From Spirochaetales bacterium (GTDB lineage Bacteria > Spirochaetota > Leptospiria > Leptospirales > Leptonemataceae), in contig JABTUL010000001.1 in assembly GCA_015075425.1 (NCBI GenBank), positions 1,860,001 through 1,924,000 on the forward strand: a stretch of 64,000 nt of DNA. The letters run 5' to 3'. Made by a program: the position numbers and the translations under genes. Position 1 is the first letter of the stretch; each line of letters starts with the position of its first letter. The notes below the pieces were generated by a model. That model was not told the DNA's origin. It made no database searches and worked only from the letters and a program-made list of their open reading frames with translations. Shown piece after piece: positions 8,928-17,759 of this stretch.

Positions 8928-9574
8928 ACAAAGCGCTCCGTAAAAACGTTCCCTTCACGGTCAGTGACAAAGACGTGATACGGTCCAGCATCCAGCGGAC
9001 CGGCAAATTGTATATAGTTGGCTGTACTCGGCGGGCGGCGACCCAGAATGGCCTCCTCAACTTCCCCATCACCGGCCACGCGATACACATTGATACGAAC
9101 ATAATCACTCTTTAAATCGTCTTTGCCCCACTGGAAGTGGATGTAGATCTCTCCACCCGCACCTGGAGACACGGACTCCTGATCCAGCCACTTACTGGCG
9201 CTGTCCGGAGTGATGCGTTCGCCTGCGATCGCCAGCATGTAACTGGGCCCAAAGATAGTCCCCCAGATAAAATACAGAACCCAGACGACAACGAGAAGCA
9301 AAACCAAGCCGGAAACAATGCGAATGATCTTACCCGCACCACCGGAGCTGCTGCCGCTATCCGTGTAATCCTCAAGTTTAATATCACTGGAAACATTGTA
9401 TACAGAATCTCTTGCGCGCGCCATCGGTTCCCTGCCCTGCCTTCCGTGATTCCGATCGGCTGCCGGGCTTTCAATCCTTTTTTCCCTCTCTTCAGCGATT
9501 CCTTCCACTAAATCCGCCATGGAAGAGCGTTCACTGGAAATGGCCTCTTTAAACCGGTCTTTTTTCGATGCCAT
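8915..9574 (-). CDS. Bitopic membrane protein of unknown function
   Basis: 219 residues: a polar, charged cytoplasmic region (1-80, ending in a Ser/Gly linker), one strong membrane segment (about 83-108, IIRIVSGLVLLLVVVWVLYFIW), and a ~110-residue periplasmic domain with beta character (GGEIYIHFQWGKDDL, YIQFAGPLDAGPYHVFVTD). The periplasmic part looks like an Ig- or C2-type beta sandwich, but I recognise no family. It overlaps the upstream parA gene by 26 bp. A cytoplasmic tail next to a ParA ATPase and a periplasmic domain in an operon with a wall hydrolase would suit a connector across the inner membrane; that is inference. Confidence 0.75.
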   Translation of the reverse strand: MASKKDRFKEAISSERSSMADLVEGIAEEREKRIESPAADRNHGRQGREPMARARDSVYNVSSDIKLEDYTDSGSSSGGAGKIIRIVSGLVLLLVVVWVLYFIWGTIFGPSYMLAIAGERITPDSASKWLDQESVSPGAGGEIYIHFQWGKDDLKSDYVRINVYRVAGDGEVEEAILGRRPPSTANYIQFAGPLDAGPYHVFVTDREGNVFTERFVSIR

Positions 9575-10316
9575 CCCTTATCTCCGCAAGCAAGCTCTGG
9601 TATTCTTCCGCAACCTTCCCACCAGGCTGGTATTCAAAAATGGTCTGTTTCATGACAACAGCTTCCTCCACAGCCACGGAACGCGAAATCCGGGTGGCAT
9701 ACAGCGGTAACAGGGCCTCTATATGCTCAACCATGGCCTGACCGATGGCTGTGCGCGGATTGAACTGTGTCATCACGGCTCCAGCAACACTGAGATCTGC
9801 ATTGTAACGTTTATTCACGATTTCACAGGTGCTCAGCATTCCCTTGATTCCATCCAGAGAAAAACGGGAGGCCTGTAGGGGCATGACCAGAAAGTCACTG
9901 GCGACCAGGGCATTCACTGGCAGAACACCCAGATTGGGCGGACAGTCAATCACCACATAGGCGAAGTCCGAACCCGCCCGGCCCAGCCATTCGTCGAGCC
10001 GGAAAAAACCGTCCACTGCACCCGTGAGCATCGTCTCCACCTCCGCGAGCTGGAGGACCGCTGGCAGCAGGAAAAGCTCAGGGATGCGGGTAGGAGAGGA
10101 TAGGTCCGCAGCTGCCTCCCTGTTCCGAAAGACTTCAAAGGCAGACAGTTCTGGCCGCGCTTCCTCAGAGAAGATTGAGCTGGCATTGCCCTGCACGTCC
10201 AGATCAATGAGCAGGGTGCGCAGGCTGCTTCTGGCCAGACCCGCAGCCAGATGTACGGCTGTTGTCGTTTTTCCCACACCACCTTTCTGATTCACTATGG
10301 CCAGCGTCGTTGCCAT
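9549..10316 (-). CDS. parA: ParA/Soj-type partitioning ATPase
   Basis: 255 residues, full length for the family. Deviant Walker A KGGVGKT lies at residues 11-17, Walker A' as LLIDLDVQGNAS, and Walker B region as YVVIDCPPNLG. ParA ATPases dimerise on ATP, bind DNA or membrane cargo and position chromosomes, chemoreceptor arrays or division proteins. No parB or parS-like repeat is near, so it is an orphan ParA. It leads a run with a bitopic membrane protein (26-bp overlap), a MORN lipoprotein, a small membrane protein and an M23 hydrolase, which favours cargo positioning at the envelope over chromosome segregation. Divergent from gatB, 95 bp away. Confidence 0.92.
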   Translation of the reverse strand: MATTLAIVNQKGGVGKTTTAVHLAAGLARSSLRTLLIDLDVQGNASSIFSEEARPELSAFEVFRNREAAADLSSPTRIPELFLLPAVLQLAEVETMLTGAVDGFFRLDEWLGRAGSDFAYVVIDCPPNLGVLPVNALVASDFLVMPLQASRFSLDGIKGMLSTCEIVNKRYNADLSVAGAVMTQFNPRTAIGQAMVEHIEALLPLYATRISRSVAVEEAVVMKQTIFEYQPGGKVAEEYQSLLAEIRDGIEKRPV

Positions 10317-10411
10317 GATGGCTATGGAGGACAGGGCACCCTGGCGCGCTGCTCTTTTTTACTCCAGGCTTTTCTGCTTGTTTCCAGAAGGACCGTGCAA
10401 AAGAAGTCCGG

Positions 10412-11845
10412 GTGCAGTGGGAAGTTATCATCGGTCTTGAGGTTCATTGTCAGCTCAACACCGCCTCAAAAATTTTTGCACCGGATGCCTATGTCTACGG
10501 AACAGCCCCCAATTCTCTTGCCGGTCCGGTAACGCTCGGCCTTCCGGGGGTTCTGCCGGTACTCAATCAGGAAGTATTGCATATGGCCATCATGGCCGGA
10601 CTGGCCCTGAACTGCAAAATAGCCCGTGTCACCAAATTTGACCGCAAGCATTACTTTTACCCGGACCTGCCCAAAGGCTACCAGATCTCCCAGTACGATA
10701 TGCCTTATGCGACAGGGGGCAAGCTATCCTTTCAAAAAAAAGGCGATGAGCGGGAGACGGTAATAGGTATCACCCGCATACATATGGAAGAAGATGCCGG
10801 AAAGCTGTTGCACAGTCAGGATCGCGGGATAGCGCGCAGCTATGTTGACTTGAACCGGGCCGGTGCGCCCCTGCTGGAAATTGTCTCTGAACCGGACCTG
10901 CGCAGCGCAGACGATGCTTATGAATATCTGGTTTCCCTCAAAAGCATTCTGCGCTGTATCGGAATTTCAGAGTGCAACATGGAAGAAGGCAGCCTGCGCT
11001 GCGATGCCAATGTTTCCGTACGCCGGGATTCAGCCGCGCCTCTGGGAACACGTGTGGAAATCAAAAATCTCAATTCCTTCAAGGCGGTTAAAGCTGCGAT
11101 TGAATACGAACGTGAGCGGCAGGTTGAAGTTCTGGAAAACGGCGGCTCCATCATCCAGTCCACAGTACTCTGGGACGCGGACGCCCGCTGCACCCGCCTC
11201 ATGCGCACCAAAGAAGACGCTGAAGACTATCGCTATTTCCCGGATCCCGATCTACTTCCCTTTGAAATCCCGCAGGAAACAGTGGACCAGATTTTTTCCC
11301 GAATGCCGGAATTGCCTCAGGCTCGCAAAGCCCGCTTCCAGAAGGATTACGATCTGCCGCCCTACGATAGCGATGTGCTCTCCCGGGAAAGGGATCTGGC
11401 CGACTACTTTGAAGCTGTCGCTCATAGCTCAAAAGATCCCAAAAAAGCCAGTAACTGGGTCAAAGATGAGGTTCTCGGTATCTTAAATAAAAACGATCTA
11501 TCCATCAATGCCTTCCCCGTTGCCGCCGCAGAGCTCGGGTCTATGATTCGCTACCTGAATGAAGGCCAGATCACCGGTAAAATGGCCAAGCAGATCTTTG
11601 AACACATGCACACCGAAGGCCTCGGGCTGGACACAACCATTGAAAAGTACAACTATAAACCGGTGGCGGCGGCGGCCCTGCCGGCCATCGTAAAAAAAGT
11701 CATACAGGAAAATCCGGAAGTTGTGGCGAAAATCAAAGCGGGCAATGATCGAGTGAAAGGCTTTCTGGTGGGTCAGGTCATGAAAGCGACAAACGGACAG
11801 GCACCACCGGATGAGGTCAACCGTATACTCGACCAGGAACTATAA
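10412..11845 (+). CDS. gatB: Aspartyl/glutamyl-tRNA(Asn/Gln) amidotransferase subunit B
   Basis: 477 residues from GTG at 10412, the usual length. It begins WEVIIGLEVHCQLNT, followed by KHYFYPDLPKGYQISQYDMP, the highly conserved tRNA-dependent kinase core, and RSYVDLNRAGAPLLEIVSEPD. The carboxyl end is the helical tail/YqeY domain (about 330-477), which binds tRNA. In GatCAB, GatB phosphorylates the side chain of mischarged Asp-tRNA(Asn) or Glu-tRNA(Gln) before GatA-derived ammonia is added. gatA and gatC are not in the window. The GTG is preceded only by a weak AAGAAG. A MORN gene follows 5 bp after its stop. Confidence 0.97.
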   Translation: MQWEVIIGLEVHCQLNTASKIFAPDAYVYGTAPNSLAGPVTLGLPGVLPVLNQEVLHMAIMAGLALNCKIARVTKFDRKHYFYPDLPKGYQISQYDMPYATGGKLSFQKKGDERETVIGITRIHMEEDAGKLLHSQDRGIARSYVDLNRAGAPLLEIVSEPDLRSADDAYEYLVSLKSILRCIGISECNMEEGSLRCDANVSVRRDSAAPLGTRVEIKNLNSFKAVKAAIEYERERQVEVLENGGSIIQSTVLWDADARCTRLMRTKEDAEDYRYFPDPDLLPFEIPQETVDQIFSRMPELPQARKARFQKDYDLPPYDSDVLSRERDLADYFEAVAHSSKDPKKASNWVKDEVLGILNKNDLSINAFPVAAAELGSMIRYLNEGQITGKMAKQIFEHMHTEGLGLDTTIEKYNYKPVAAAALPAIVKKVIQENPEVVAKIKAGNDRVKGFLVGQVMKATNGQAPPDEVNRILDQEL

Positions 11846-11850
11846 ACTCT

Positions 11851-12303
11851 GTGAAGCCAGGGTATACCTTTCCTTTCTTTGCTGCTCTTTTATTTTGCTC
11901 TGACCACAGCGGAGTAAAACAATCCTGTTTTTCCGGCAATTGCCAGTCCGGTGATGGTATGATGATATGGTACACCATGGTGTACAAAGGGCAGTTCCGT
12001 TCCGGCCGGATGCATGGAAAGGGTAGCATGAACTGGTCAGAAGGTAAACTTTATAAAGGGGACTGGGTTGACGGGCAGATGCACGGCCAGGGTATTCTGG
12101 AATGGAGCGATGGCCGGCGCTATGAAGGTTCCTTTGAAAAAGGAAAGCGACACGGACGGGGTAGCCTGCGGGCCGGCGACCGCACCTATGAAGGCGAGTG
12201 GGCGAACGACAAGATGCACGGCCGGGGCAGACTGGAATTTTCCAACGGTCAGGTGCTCGACGGTTACTTCGAGGCCGATGTATTCAAAGGAACTTCTCCC
12301 TGA
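11851..12303 (+). CDS. Exported MORN-repeat protein
   Basis: 150 residues from a GTG at 11851, 5 bp after gatB. A short hydrophobic start (TFPFFAALLFCS) may be a signal peptide, possibly with a lipidation Cys at residue 16. Residues ~43-145 hold four to five classic MORN repeats (YKGQFRSGRMHGKGSMNWSEG, YKGDWVDGQMHGQG, YEGSFEKGKRHGRG, YEGEWANDKMHGRG). MORN sheets bind lipids or proteins; no catalytic domain accompanies them. The TGA overlaps the malic enzyme ATG (TGATG), probably through gene packing and not shared function. It differs in type from the MORN_2 protein at 8208-8927. Confidence 0.8.
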   Translation: MKPGYTFPFFAALLFCSDHSGVKQSCFSGNCQSGDGMMIWYTMVYKGQFRSGRMHGKGSMNWSEGKLYKGDWVDGQMHGQGILEWSDGRRYEGSFEKGKRHGRGSLRAGDRTYEGEWANDKMHGRGRLEFSNGQVLDGYFEADVFKGTSP

Positions 12304-13460
12304 TGGATTACAACCAAGAATCGATTCGCATCCACCAGGAACTCGGAGGCAAGATTCAAATCCAGGGAAAGATTCCTTTACAGACCACGGAAGACCTTTC
12401 CCTGGCCTACACTCCGGGCGTGGCCGGACCCTGCCTGGCCATTGCTGCGGATCCCGCCCTGGGGCGAGAATTGACCATCAAGAAGAACAGTGTGGCTGTC
12501 GTCACAGATGGCTCGGCCGTGCTGGGCCTCGGGAACATCGGTCCGCTGGCTGCCCTCCCGGTCATGGAGGGCAAAGCACTCCTCTTCAAAGAACTAGCGA
12601 ACATCGATGCCTATCCCATCTGTCTTGGCACCCAGGACCCGGCGGAAATCATCCGCACCGTGCGCAATATCGCGCCTGGATTTGGCGGCATCAACCTGGA
12701 AGACATTGCTGCGCCCCATTGTTTCTTTATCGAGCGCGAGCTGCAGGATCTGGGAATTCCGGTCTTCCATGATGATCAGCATGGCACTGCCATTGTCCTT
12801 CTCGCTGCGCTCATCAATGCCTGTACATTAACTTCGCGGCGGGTGAGTCGCCTGCGAATTGCCATCAATGGAGCGGGGGCGGCAGGTCTGGCCATTGCCA
12901 GCTTACTGAAATCTTACGCTGAAGAAAGCGGCGATCCTGGACAGGGGGAAATCGTCCTCTGCGATACCAGAGGAGCCATTCATTCCGCCCGTGCGGATCT
13001 CAATGCAGAAAAAAAAGCCGCCCTGAGCTTCACCAATCCGAATGATCGTCAGGGAAGCATCCAGGAAATCATGGAAGCCATGGATGTTTTTATTGGTGTC
13101 AGCCAGGCAAACCTGCTATCTGCCGCTGATGTTCGTCGCATGGCTACAGATCCACTCATCTTTGCCCTGGCCAACCCGGTACCGGAAATCCTGCCCCATA
13201 TTGCCGAGCAGGGCGGTGTAGCCATAATGGCTACCGGTCGCAGCGACTTTCCCAATCAGGTCAACAATGCTCTGGTTTTTCCAGGAATTTTCCGCGGGGC
13301 TCTGGATGCCAACAAGCATCAGATCACGACGGCCATGAAGCTGGCCGCAGCGACTGCCCTGGCCGGGGCCGTCGGGCAGCCTTCTGCCGGGCGCATCCTG
13401 CCGTCTGTCCTTGACCGCAGCGTTGCGCAAATCGTAGCCCGGGCAGTGGCCCGGGCCTGA
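12303..13460 (+). CDS. NAD(P)-dependent malic enzyme (short bacterial form)
   Basis: 385 residues from the ATG at 12303, chosen because it overlaps the MORN stop as TGATG and gives the family start ([16 protein letters not shown]). Motifs: [13 protein letters not shown] with the catalytic Tyr, the lysine in [20 protein letters not shown], metal-binding acidic residues in FHDDQHGTA, Rossmann [10 protein letters not shown], and ALANPVPEI. It decarboxylates malate to pyruvate, yielding NADH or NADPH; cofactor choice cannot be read reliably. No phosphotransacetylase domain is attached, unlike the long MaeB form. A GC-rich palindrome lies over its last codons. Confidence 0.95.
   Translation: MDYNQESIRIHQELGGKIQIQGKIPLQTTEDLSLAYTPGVAGPCLAIAADPALGRELTIKKNSVAVVTDGSAVLGLGNIGPLAALPVMEGKALLFKELANIDAYPICLGTQDPAEIIRTVRNIAPGFGGINLEDIAAPHCFFIERELQDLGIPVFHDDQHGTAIVLLAALINACTLTSRRVSRLRIAINGAGAAGLAIASLLKSYAEESGDPGQGEIVLCDTRGAIHSARADLNAEKKAALSFTNPNDRQGSIQEIMEAMDVFIGVSQANLLSAADVRRMATDPLIFALANPVPEILPHIAEQGGVAIMATGRSDFPNQVNNALVFPGIFRGALDANKHQITTAMKLAAATALAGAVGQPSAGRILPSVLDRSVAQIVARAVARA
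13437..13456. terminator. GC-rich hairpin over the malic enzyme 3' end
   Basis: GCCCGGGC, a 4-base spacer, then GCCCGGGC can form an 8-bp stem just before the stop, between convergent genes. No T-run follows on either strand and the repeat also encodes Ala-Arg-Ala, so a terminator role is uncertain. Confidence 0.25.
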
Positions 13461-13475
13461 TTTCAATACAAACGT

Positions 13476-13988
13476 TTAGAGGCTCAGCGCCGGTGTGATA
13501 TGAACAACCTTGCCGGTTTCATCCAGTTTGCAATCTTTGCCGGAAAACTGCGGTGCGTAGATCTGGGTCGCCGGTAAACCTTCACCGGCATTGCTATTGT
13601 TCTGTAAACTATTATAGTAGTTTTCCGTAAAAAGCTTAAGCCAGAGAGCCCCCTTGAAGTGGATCACATCCACGCAAGCATCCACAGAGTCCATGGTATA
13701 GTAACGATTGTCGTCAACGCCCAGTTGCGCCCGATAAATCAAACCATTTACCGCTCCATACAGAATCTTACCCATGGTATTGGGTTTCTGGTTGCTGTAC
13801 TTACTGTCAATCAGGCCATCGGCTATGAAAAAGGAGATCAAGGCAGCATCGCTGATTTTAACTTTGGTTTCTTCCCCACTGTAGGAATCCAGTGGACTGA
13901 GTCCCAGTTCATTGGTAATCAGGCAGGAGGGCAGCCCTGAAAGGACGAAGCCCAAAAGAATGGAAAAAAGGATTTTCTTACTATTCAT
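13476..13988 (-). CDS. Small leptospiral-type lipoprotein
   Basis: 170 residues. Basic start MNSKK, hydrophobic stretch ILFSILLGFVLSGLPSC and a Cys at about residue 22 form a spirochaetal lipoprotein signal. The mature part is polar and carries two more Cys (VDACVDVIHF and KDCKLD), possibly a disulfide in the periplasm. It contains ALISFFIADGLIDSKYS and a repeat-poor body; I recognise no catalytic motif. It resembles short lipoproteins known only from Leptospira, but I cannot name the family with certainty. Convergent with the malic enzyme gene and divergent from the DUF1820 gene, so it is probably transcribed alone. Confidence 0.8.
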   Translation of the reverse strand: MNSKKILFSILLGFVLSGLPSCLITNELGLSPLDSYSGEETKVKISDAALISFFIADGLIDSKYSNQKPNTMGKILYGAVNGLIYRAQLGVDDNRYYTMDSVDACVDVIHFKGALWLKLFTENYYNSLQNNSNAGEGLPATQIYAPQFSGKDCKLDETGKVVHITPALSL

Positions 13989-14089
13989 AGGACCAGGGCA
14001 CCCCGGGCGGCCGCGCTGACAAGTATTTCCTGCGAAGGCTCTCCCCGGTTAATATCTTGACCTGTATCGCGCAAAGGCCAGATTAAGAT

Positions 14090-14452
14090 ATGGCGCGTAA
14101 AAACCTCTTCAAGGTAAGTTTTTACAATCAGGGAAAGCTTTATGAACTTTTTGCGCGCCGGGTCAGCCACGGTGAGTTATTCGGATTTCTGGAAGTGGCA
14201 GAACTTGTGTTTGGGAAAAAATCTGCAGTCATCGTGGATCCCAATGAGAACGCCTTGAGAGAAGAATTTGAGAATTCAGAGAAGATTTTCATTCCGCTTC
14301 ATTCTGTGGTGCGTATAGATCAGATCGGTAACAAAGGCGAGCTCAAACCACGGGTGGTCAGCCTGAAGACGCCGGATGAAACCCCTGAATCTCCGGCAGA
14401 AAAGCGCTTCACTCCCATCTATACACCGCCCAACCCCTTTACAGGACGTTAA
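14090..14452 (+). CDS. DUF1820 family protein
   Basis: 120 residues. The body KVSFYNQGKLYELFARRV, then FGFLEVAELVFG, VVDP-like AVIVDPNENALREEF and IPLHSVVRIDQI match DUF1820, a small cytoplasmic protein widespread in proteobacteria and present in leptospires. Its function is unknown. The carboxyl tail (about 95-120) is proline-rich and probably disordered. Its stop overlaps the convergent small membrane gene by 4 bp. No operon partner. Confidence 0.85.
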   Translation: MARKNLFKVSFYNQGKLYELFARRVSHGELFGFLEVAELVFGKKSAVIVDPNENALREEFENSEKIFIPLHSVVRIDQIGNKGELKPRVVSLKTPDETPESPAEKRFTPIYTPPNPFTGR

Positions 14453-14766
14453 CGATCTTTGTTATGATTGATACGATTGAAAACGTAGAGCAGTAAGAAA
14501 GCGCCGGCCAGGCTGGCAATCAAATTCACCCGCACGAGCAAAGTCTCCCCGAACTTGGGCTTCATCAGCCAATCGACCAACTGGATGAACCAGGCATTCC
14601 AGCTGGCAAACCATGAAATGATGACGGCACCGATGAAACCGACCACCATACCGCCCCAGAAGCCACCCAGCAGATCCTTACGCTTGTAACTGTAGAAATA
14701 CCAGGCAGCAAAAAGGCCAATTCCAGCGTAAACCAGGAGATCCAGAACAATGCGCAGTACAGCCAC
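14449..14766 (-). CDS. Small integral membrane protein
   Basis: 105 residues from a GTG at 14766. Three probable membrane segments: IVLDLLVYAGIGLFAAWYFY (~6-25), GMVVGFIGAVIISWFASWNAW (~39-60) and VNLIASLAGAFLLLYVF (~80-96). A Lys/Arg loop (YKRKD) follows the first. No family recognised; such proteins are conserved orphans in leptospires. No clear Shine-Dalgarno. It faces aroE divergently across 56 bp. Confidence 0.65.
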   Translation of the reverse strand: MAVLRIVLDLLVYAGIGLFAAWYFYSYKRKDLLGGFWGGMVVGFIGAVIISWFASWNAWFIQLVDWLMKPKFGETLLVRVNLIASLAGAFLLLYVFNRINHNKDR

Positions 14767-14822
14767 ATAGCAGCATTTTGGAGCATTTATAGACAGGCCA
14801 GCGTTTTTTTAAACTCTGACTC

Positions 14823-15677
14823 ATGCAGATAGACGGGCGGACTCGCCTTTACGGGATACTGGGAAATCCTGTAGCCCATTCGCTTTCACCGGCCCTGCAC
14901 AATCGAGTTTTTGAGCATCACCGGATCAATGCCGCATACGTCCCTCTGCCCGTTACTGATCTCAAGCGCAGTCGTCTGGATCATCTTTTTGCTTCCAATT
15001 TCCATGGATTTTCTGTAACGATTCCTTTCAAAAGTCAGGCGGCCCGACTGGCTGACACGAGCGATGCCCTCACGACCCTCAGCGGTGCGGCCAACACGCT
15101 GATTCCACAGGGAGATAAGATCTCAGCCATCAATACAGATGGACCGGGAGGACTTCGCGCTCTGGGTGAATCGCTGAGAAACCCCGAAGGTCTCACCTAT
15201 CTCGTCGTTGGCTACGGTGGATCGGCTGCGGGAATTGCGCATGCGCTTCTGCTGGAAAAATGGCCCGGACGTTTGCTTTTTTGCGGACGAAATCTTTCTC
15301 GCGCGCGTCGTCTGGCTCAGAAACTGAAGGAATTGCACAATCCGGAACGGACTTTGATCGTAGCCCTTCCTGAACAAAAGATCAACCCCGCAGAAGTAGA
15401 TGTCATTATCAACACCACTCCACTCGGGATGGAAGGCATGAACTCTGCTCTGCCGATTGCAGAGGATTTTTTACTTAAAAAGCACACTGTATTTGATATT
15501 GTATACAAACCACTCAGGACACCGCTCATTGCAGCCGCGGGCCGCAGCGGTGCCCGGACCGTACCCGGCTATACCATGTTGCTCTATCAGGCTGTACTGC
15601 AGTCAGAACTTTTTACGGGCAGGAAAGCGCCTGTTTCTCTCATGGAAAAAATTCTGCTGAAATCACTGAAGTTGTGA
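14823..15677 (+). CDS. aroE: Shikimate dehydrogenase
   Basis: 284 residues, usual length. It opens with YGILGNPVAHSLSPALHN, the shikimate-binding start. Catalytic Lys is K70 in VTIPFK and catalytic Asp is D106 in INTDG. The NADPH-binding loop is VVGYGGSAAG (about 128-137), and NTTPLGM follows. It reduces 3-dehydroshikimate to shikimate with NADPH in aromatic amino acid synthesis. The TGA overlaps the folC GTG (GTGA), so the two are co-translated; both feed chorismate- and folate-related metabolism, though packing alone could explain the pairing. Confidence 0.97.
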   Translation: MQIDGRTRLYGILGNPVAHSLSPALHNRVFEHHRINAAYVPLPVTDLKRSRLDHLFASNFHGFSVTIPFKSQAARLADTSDALTTLSGAANTLIPQGDKISAINTDGPGGLRALGESLRNPEGLTYLVVGYGGSAAGIAHALLLEKWPGRLLFCGRNLSRARRLAQKLKELHNPERTLIVALPEQKINPAEVDVIINTTPLGMEGMNSALPIAEDFLLKKHTVFDIVYKPLRTPLIAAAGRSGARTVPGYTMLLYQAVLQSELFTGRKAPVSLMEKILLKSLKL

Positions 15678-16831
15678 AAAAAAAAAGCAGACTCCTCGAG
15701 GATCTATCCCGGCGGGCCAACCCTGAGAAAAGTCGTCGTTTCGATCCTCTCCGTTTGCAGGCCGGACTCATGCTGCTCATGGAAAGAACGGCCCACTTCA
15801 AGAAGCCACCGGCGTCGATTTCCATTGTCGGTAGCAAAGGTAAAGGCAGTTCCGCCTTCTTTCTGGAATACCTGGCCCGCAAGTCCGGGCTCAAAACCGG
15901 GCTTTACACCTCACCCCACCTGCTTGATTTTTGTGAACGAATTCGCATCAATGGAGAGGCCGTAGCTCTTTCGATTCTTGAAAATACCTATGAATTGATC
16001 GATAAAAAATCTATGGCGGATGCCTCCTATTTCGAGCTTCTCACTGTGCTGGCCCTTGTGCTTTTTCAAGATGTCGATATCATGATTCTTGAGGCAGGAC
16101 TGGGAGGCCGCCTGGATGCCACCCGTTCTGGCCGCTGTGAACACACCATTCTCACAGCCATTGAACGCGAGCATACAGAAATCCTGGGCCAGACGCAAGA
16201 AGAAATCATCAAAGAGAAATTGGCGATCACCGGTTCCTGGACCAGGTCCCTGTATGTGTATAGCACTGTCCCGGCGGAACTCTTGACTGCTGGCAAATCG
16301 GCACTGCCAGCAGAAATCACCGTGCATCATTCCGACTACCGCAGAAGCAGTAACTACCTTGACGATAATTTCAATGAAATATATAGCTTTTTACGAAAAA
16401 CACCTGGGCTGCCGGAAATATTGCCCGGCCATCAGGCACCGCCGCTGCCAGGCCGACTGGAACTGCGCGCCATGGTAGCATCCGGGAAGCCAGCTCTCTT
16501 TGACACCGCTCACACAAAACAGAGCGTAGCCCACATCCTTGACACACCGGCCGTACAGCAGCTACCGCGCCCCCTCGTTGTTGCCGGACACCTGACCGCC
16601 GACCGCCAGGCGGACGACGTTTTCGAGCCAGTAGCGATGCAGGGCCTCACGCTATTCCTGCTGGGGCAACCAGGCAGTCTGCCGAACACGCAATCCTTTT
16701 CCAGCGAAGATCACTTCCGTCAGGCTCTCAAGGAATCCAGGGCCGCCAGTCTTCTTTTTCTGGGCTCGCATCGTTTGTATCCGTTATTTCATTCCTTAAC
16801 GGAGGATCGGAAAACTAAAAATCCATGGTGA
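15674..16831 (+). CDS. folC: Folylpolyglutamate synthase / dihydrofolate synthase
   Basis: 385 residues from GTG at 15674 (GTGA overlap with aroE). ATP-binding loop SKGKGSS is at ~54-60, then GLYTSPHL, the GLGGRLDAT signature, and HTEILGQTQEEIIKEKLAI. FolC adds glutamate to dihydropteroate and folates in the cytoplasm. The protein is shorter than the usual ~420 residues: the carboxyl domain is trimmed, with DTAHTKQS in place of the usual DGAHNP region. The gene opens with GTG followed by ten A residues. It overlaps the convergent gene at 16815 by 17 bp. Function fairly sure; which of the two activities dominates is not. Confidence 0.9.
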   Translation: MKKKSRLLEDLSRRANPEKSRRFDPLRLQAGLMLLMERTAHFKKPPASISIVGSKGKGSSAFFLEYLARKSGLKTGLYTSPHLLDFCERIRINGEAVALSILENTYELIDKKSMADASYFELLTVLALVLFQDVDIMILEAGLGGRLDATRSGRCEHTILTAIEREHTEILGQTQEEIIKEKLAITGSWTRSLYVYSTVPAELLTAGKSALPAEITVHHSDYRRSSNYLDDNFNEIYSFLRKTPGLPEILPGHQAPPLPGRLELRAMVASGKPALFDTAHTKQSVAHILDTPAVQQLPRPLVVAGHLTADRQADDVFEPVAMQGLTLFLLGQPGSLPNTQSFSSEDHFRQALKESRAASLLFLGSHRLYPLFHSLTEDRKTKNPW

Positions 16832-17759
16832 AGCGCACAGAGAGCGATTGGCCGTCATACCCGGCCTGAGCGGTTCCCCCGGAAAACCGGTATGCATGCC
16901 AGAGATACCAGCCCCCCGAGAACAAGAATAGCCCGCCGGCCCGTTGCCGGTGATTTTTTTCTTTTACCTGTAATGCCTCTCTCTCTCTTGCTTGAAGGAG
17001 CGCGAGAGGCGCATGCAAAGAGGAATCCAGAAAAAGAAAACTGGCCGGCTGCCGGATCCCTTCATTCCTCCGGGCCCTGAAGGAATCGGCCTCTCTGAGA
17101 GAATAAGCAGACAGAGAAACAAGACCCATGAATGTTCCGCCCCACAGGGCCGCTTCCTTCCACTCCCAGCGGAGTGTTGAAGGCAGGCCTGGCACAAGAT
17201 AATCGTAAGCCGGACAACGCTCACGACAGGGGCCGCGCCGGACCGTGAGTGGTAGCAAAAGGGGGCTCATGCGCGTGTCCGCCTTGTGAATGCGAACCGT
17301 ATATTCCCCCTTCTCCAGGCGATGCTCTGGCACAATCCGTAACGTTCTATCGTCAATGACGGTAAGACTGGCCGGAACTTCTTTTTCCAAATAATACAGC
17401 CGGGATAATGTTTGCGGCAGGAACTGACTGCCCCTGACCACAACCGATCCATCATTTTCCTGAAAGGCCTCATCGCCGCGGGCTACCGGGAGCAACCCCA
17501 CGCGCATTTCATGCCATGCGGACCACTGGATCTGACCGATTTTGTTGACCGAACCCACGCGAACCCAGACAATACCCGCAGGTAAATCGAGCAACAAACG
17601 TCCGGGCGATATGCGCTGATCCCTTTCCAGACGACCTTCGCGTTCTACCTGCAAACGGTAGCCAACAGCTCCCCTCACCGGCTCCACTTCCAGTTCCACC
17701 CCGGCCCGGAGGGATCCCGTAAAGAGCAGCACGAGGATAAGGAGTCGCCGCTGGATCAT
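16815..17759 (-). CDS. Exported protein with fnIII-like start and membrane-associated end
   Basis: 314 residues with signal peptide MIQRRLLILVLLFTGSLRAG. Residues ~20-100 look like a fibronectin-III or similar beta sandwich (YRLQVEREGRLERD, WSAWHEMRVG), matching the repeats of the upstream FecR protein. Residues ~100-180 may be a second sandwich ending in a Cys pair (GPCRERCP). The last ~110 residues carry WGGTFMGLVSLSAYSL and GGLFLFSGGWYLWHAY, like the hydrophobic DUF5683-type end of leptospiral surface proteins. Its start overlaps the FecR gene stop by 4 bp (ATGA). Likely role: periplasmic partner of the FecR protein. Confidence 0.7.
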   Translation of the reverse strand: MIQRRLLILVLLFTGSLRAGVELEVEPVRGAVGYRLQVEREGRLERDQRISPGRLLLDLPAGIVWVRVGSVNKIGQIQWSAWHEMRVGLLPVARGDEAFQENDGSVVVRGSQFLPQTLSRLYYLEKEVPASLTVIDDRTLRIVPEHRLEKGEYTVRIHKADTRMSPLLLPLTVRRGPCRERCPAYDYLVPGLPSTLRWEWKEAALWGGTFMGLVSLSAYSLREADSFRARRNEGIRQPASFLFLDSSLHAPLALLQAREREALQVKEKNHRQRAGGLFLFSGGWYLWHAYRFSGGTAQAGYDGQSLSVRFTMDF

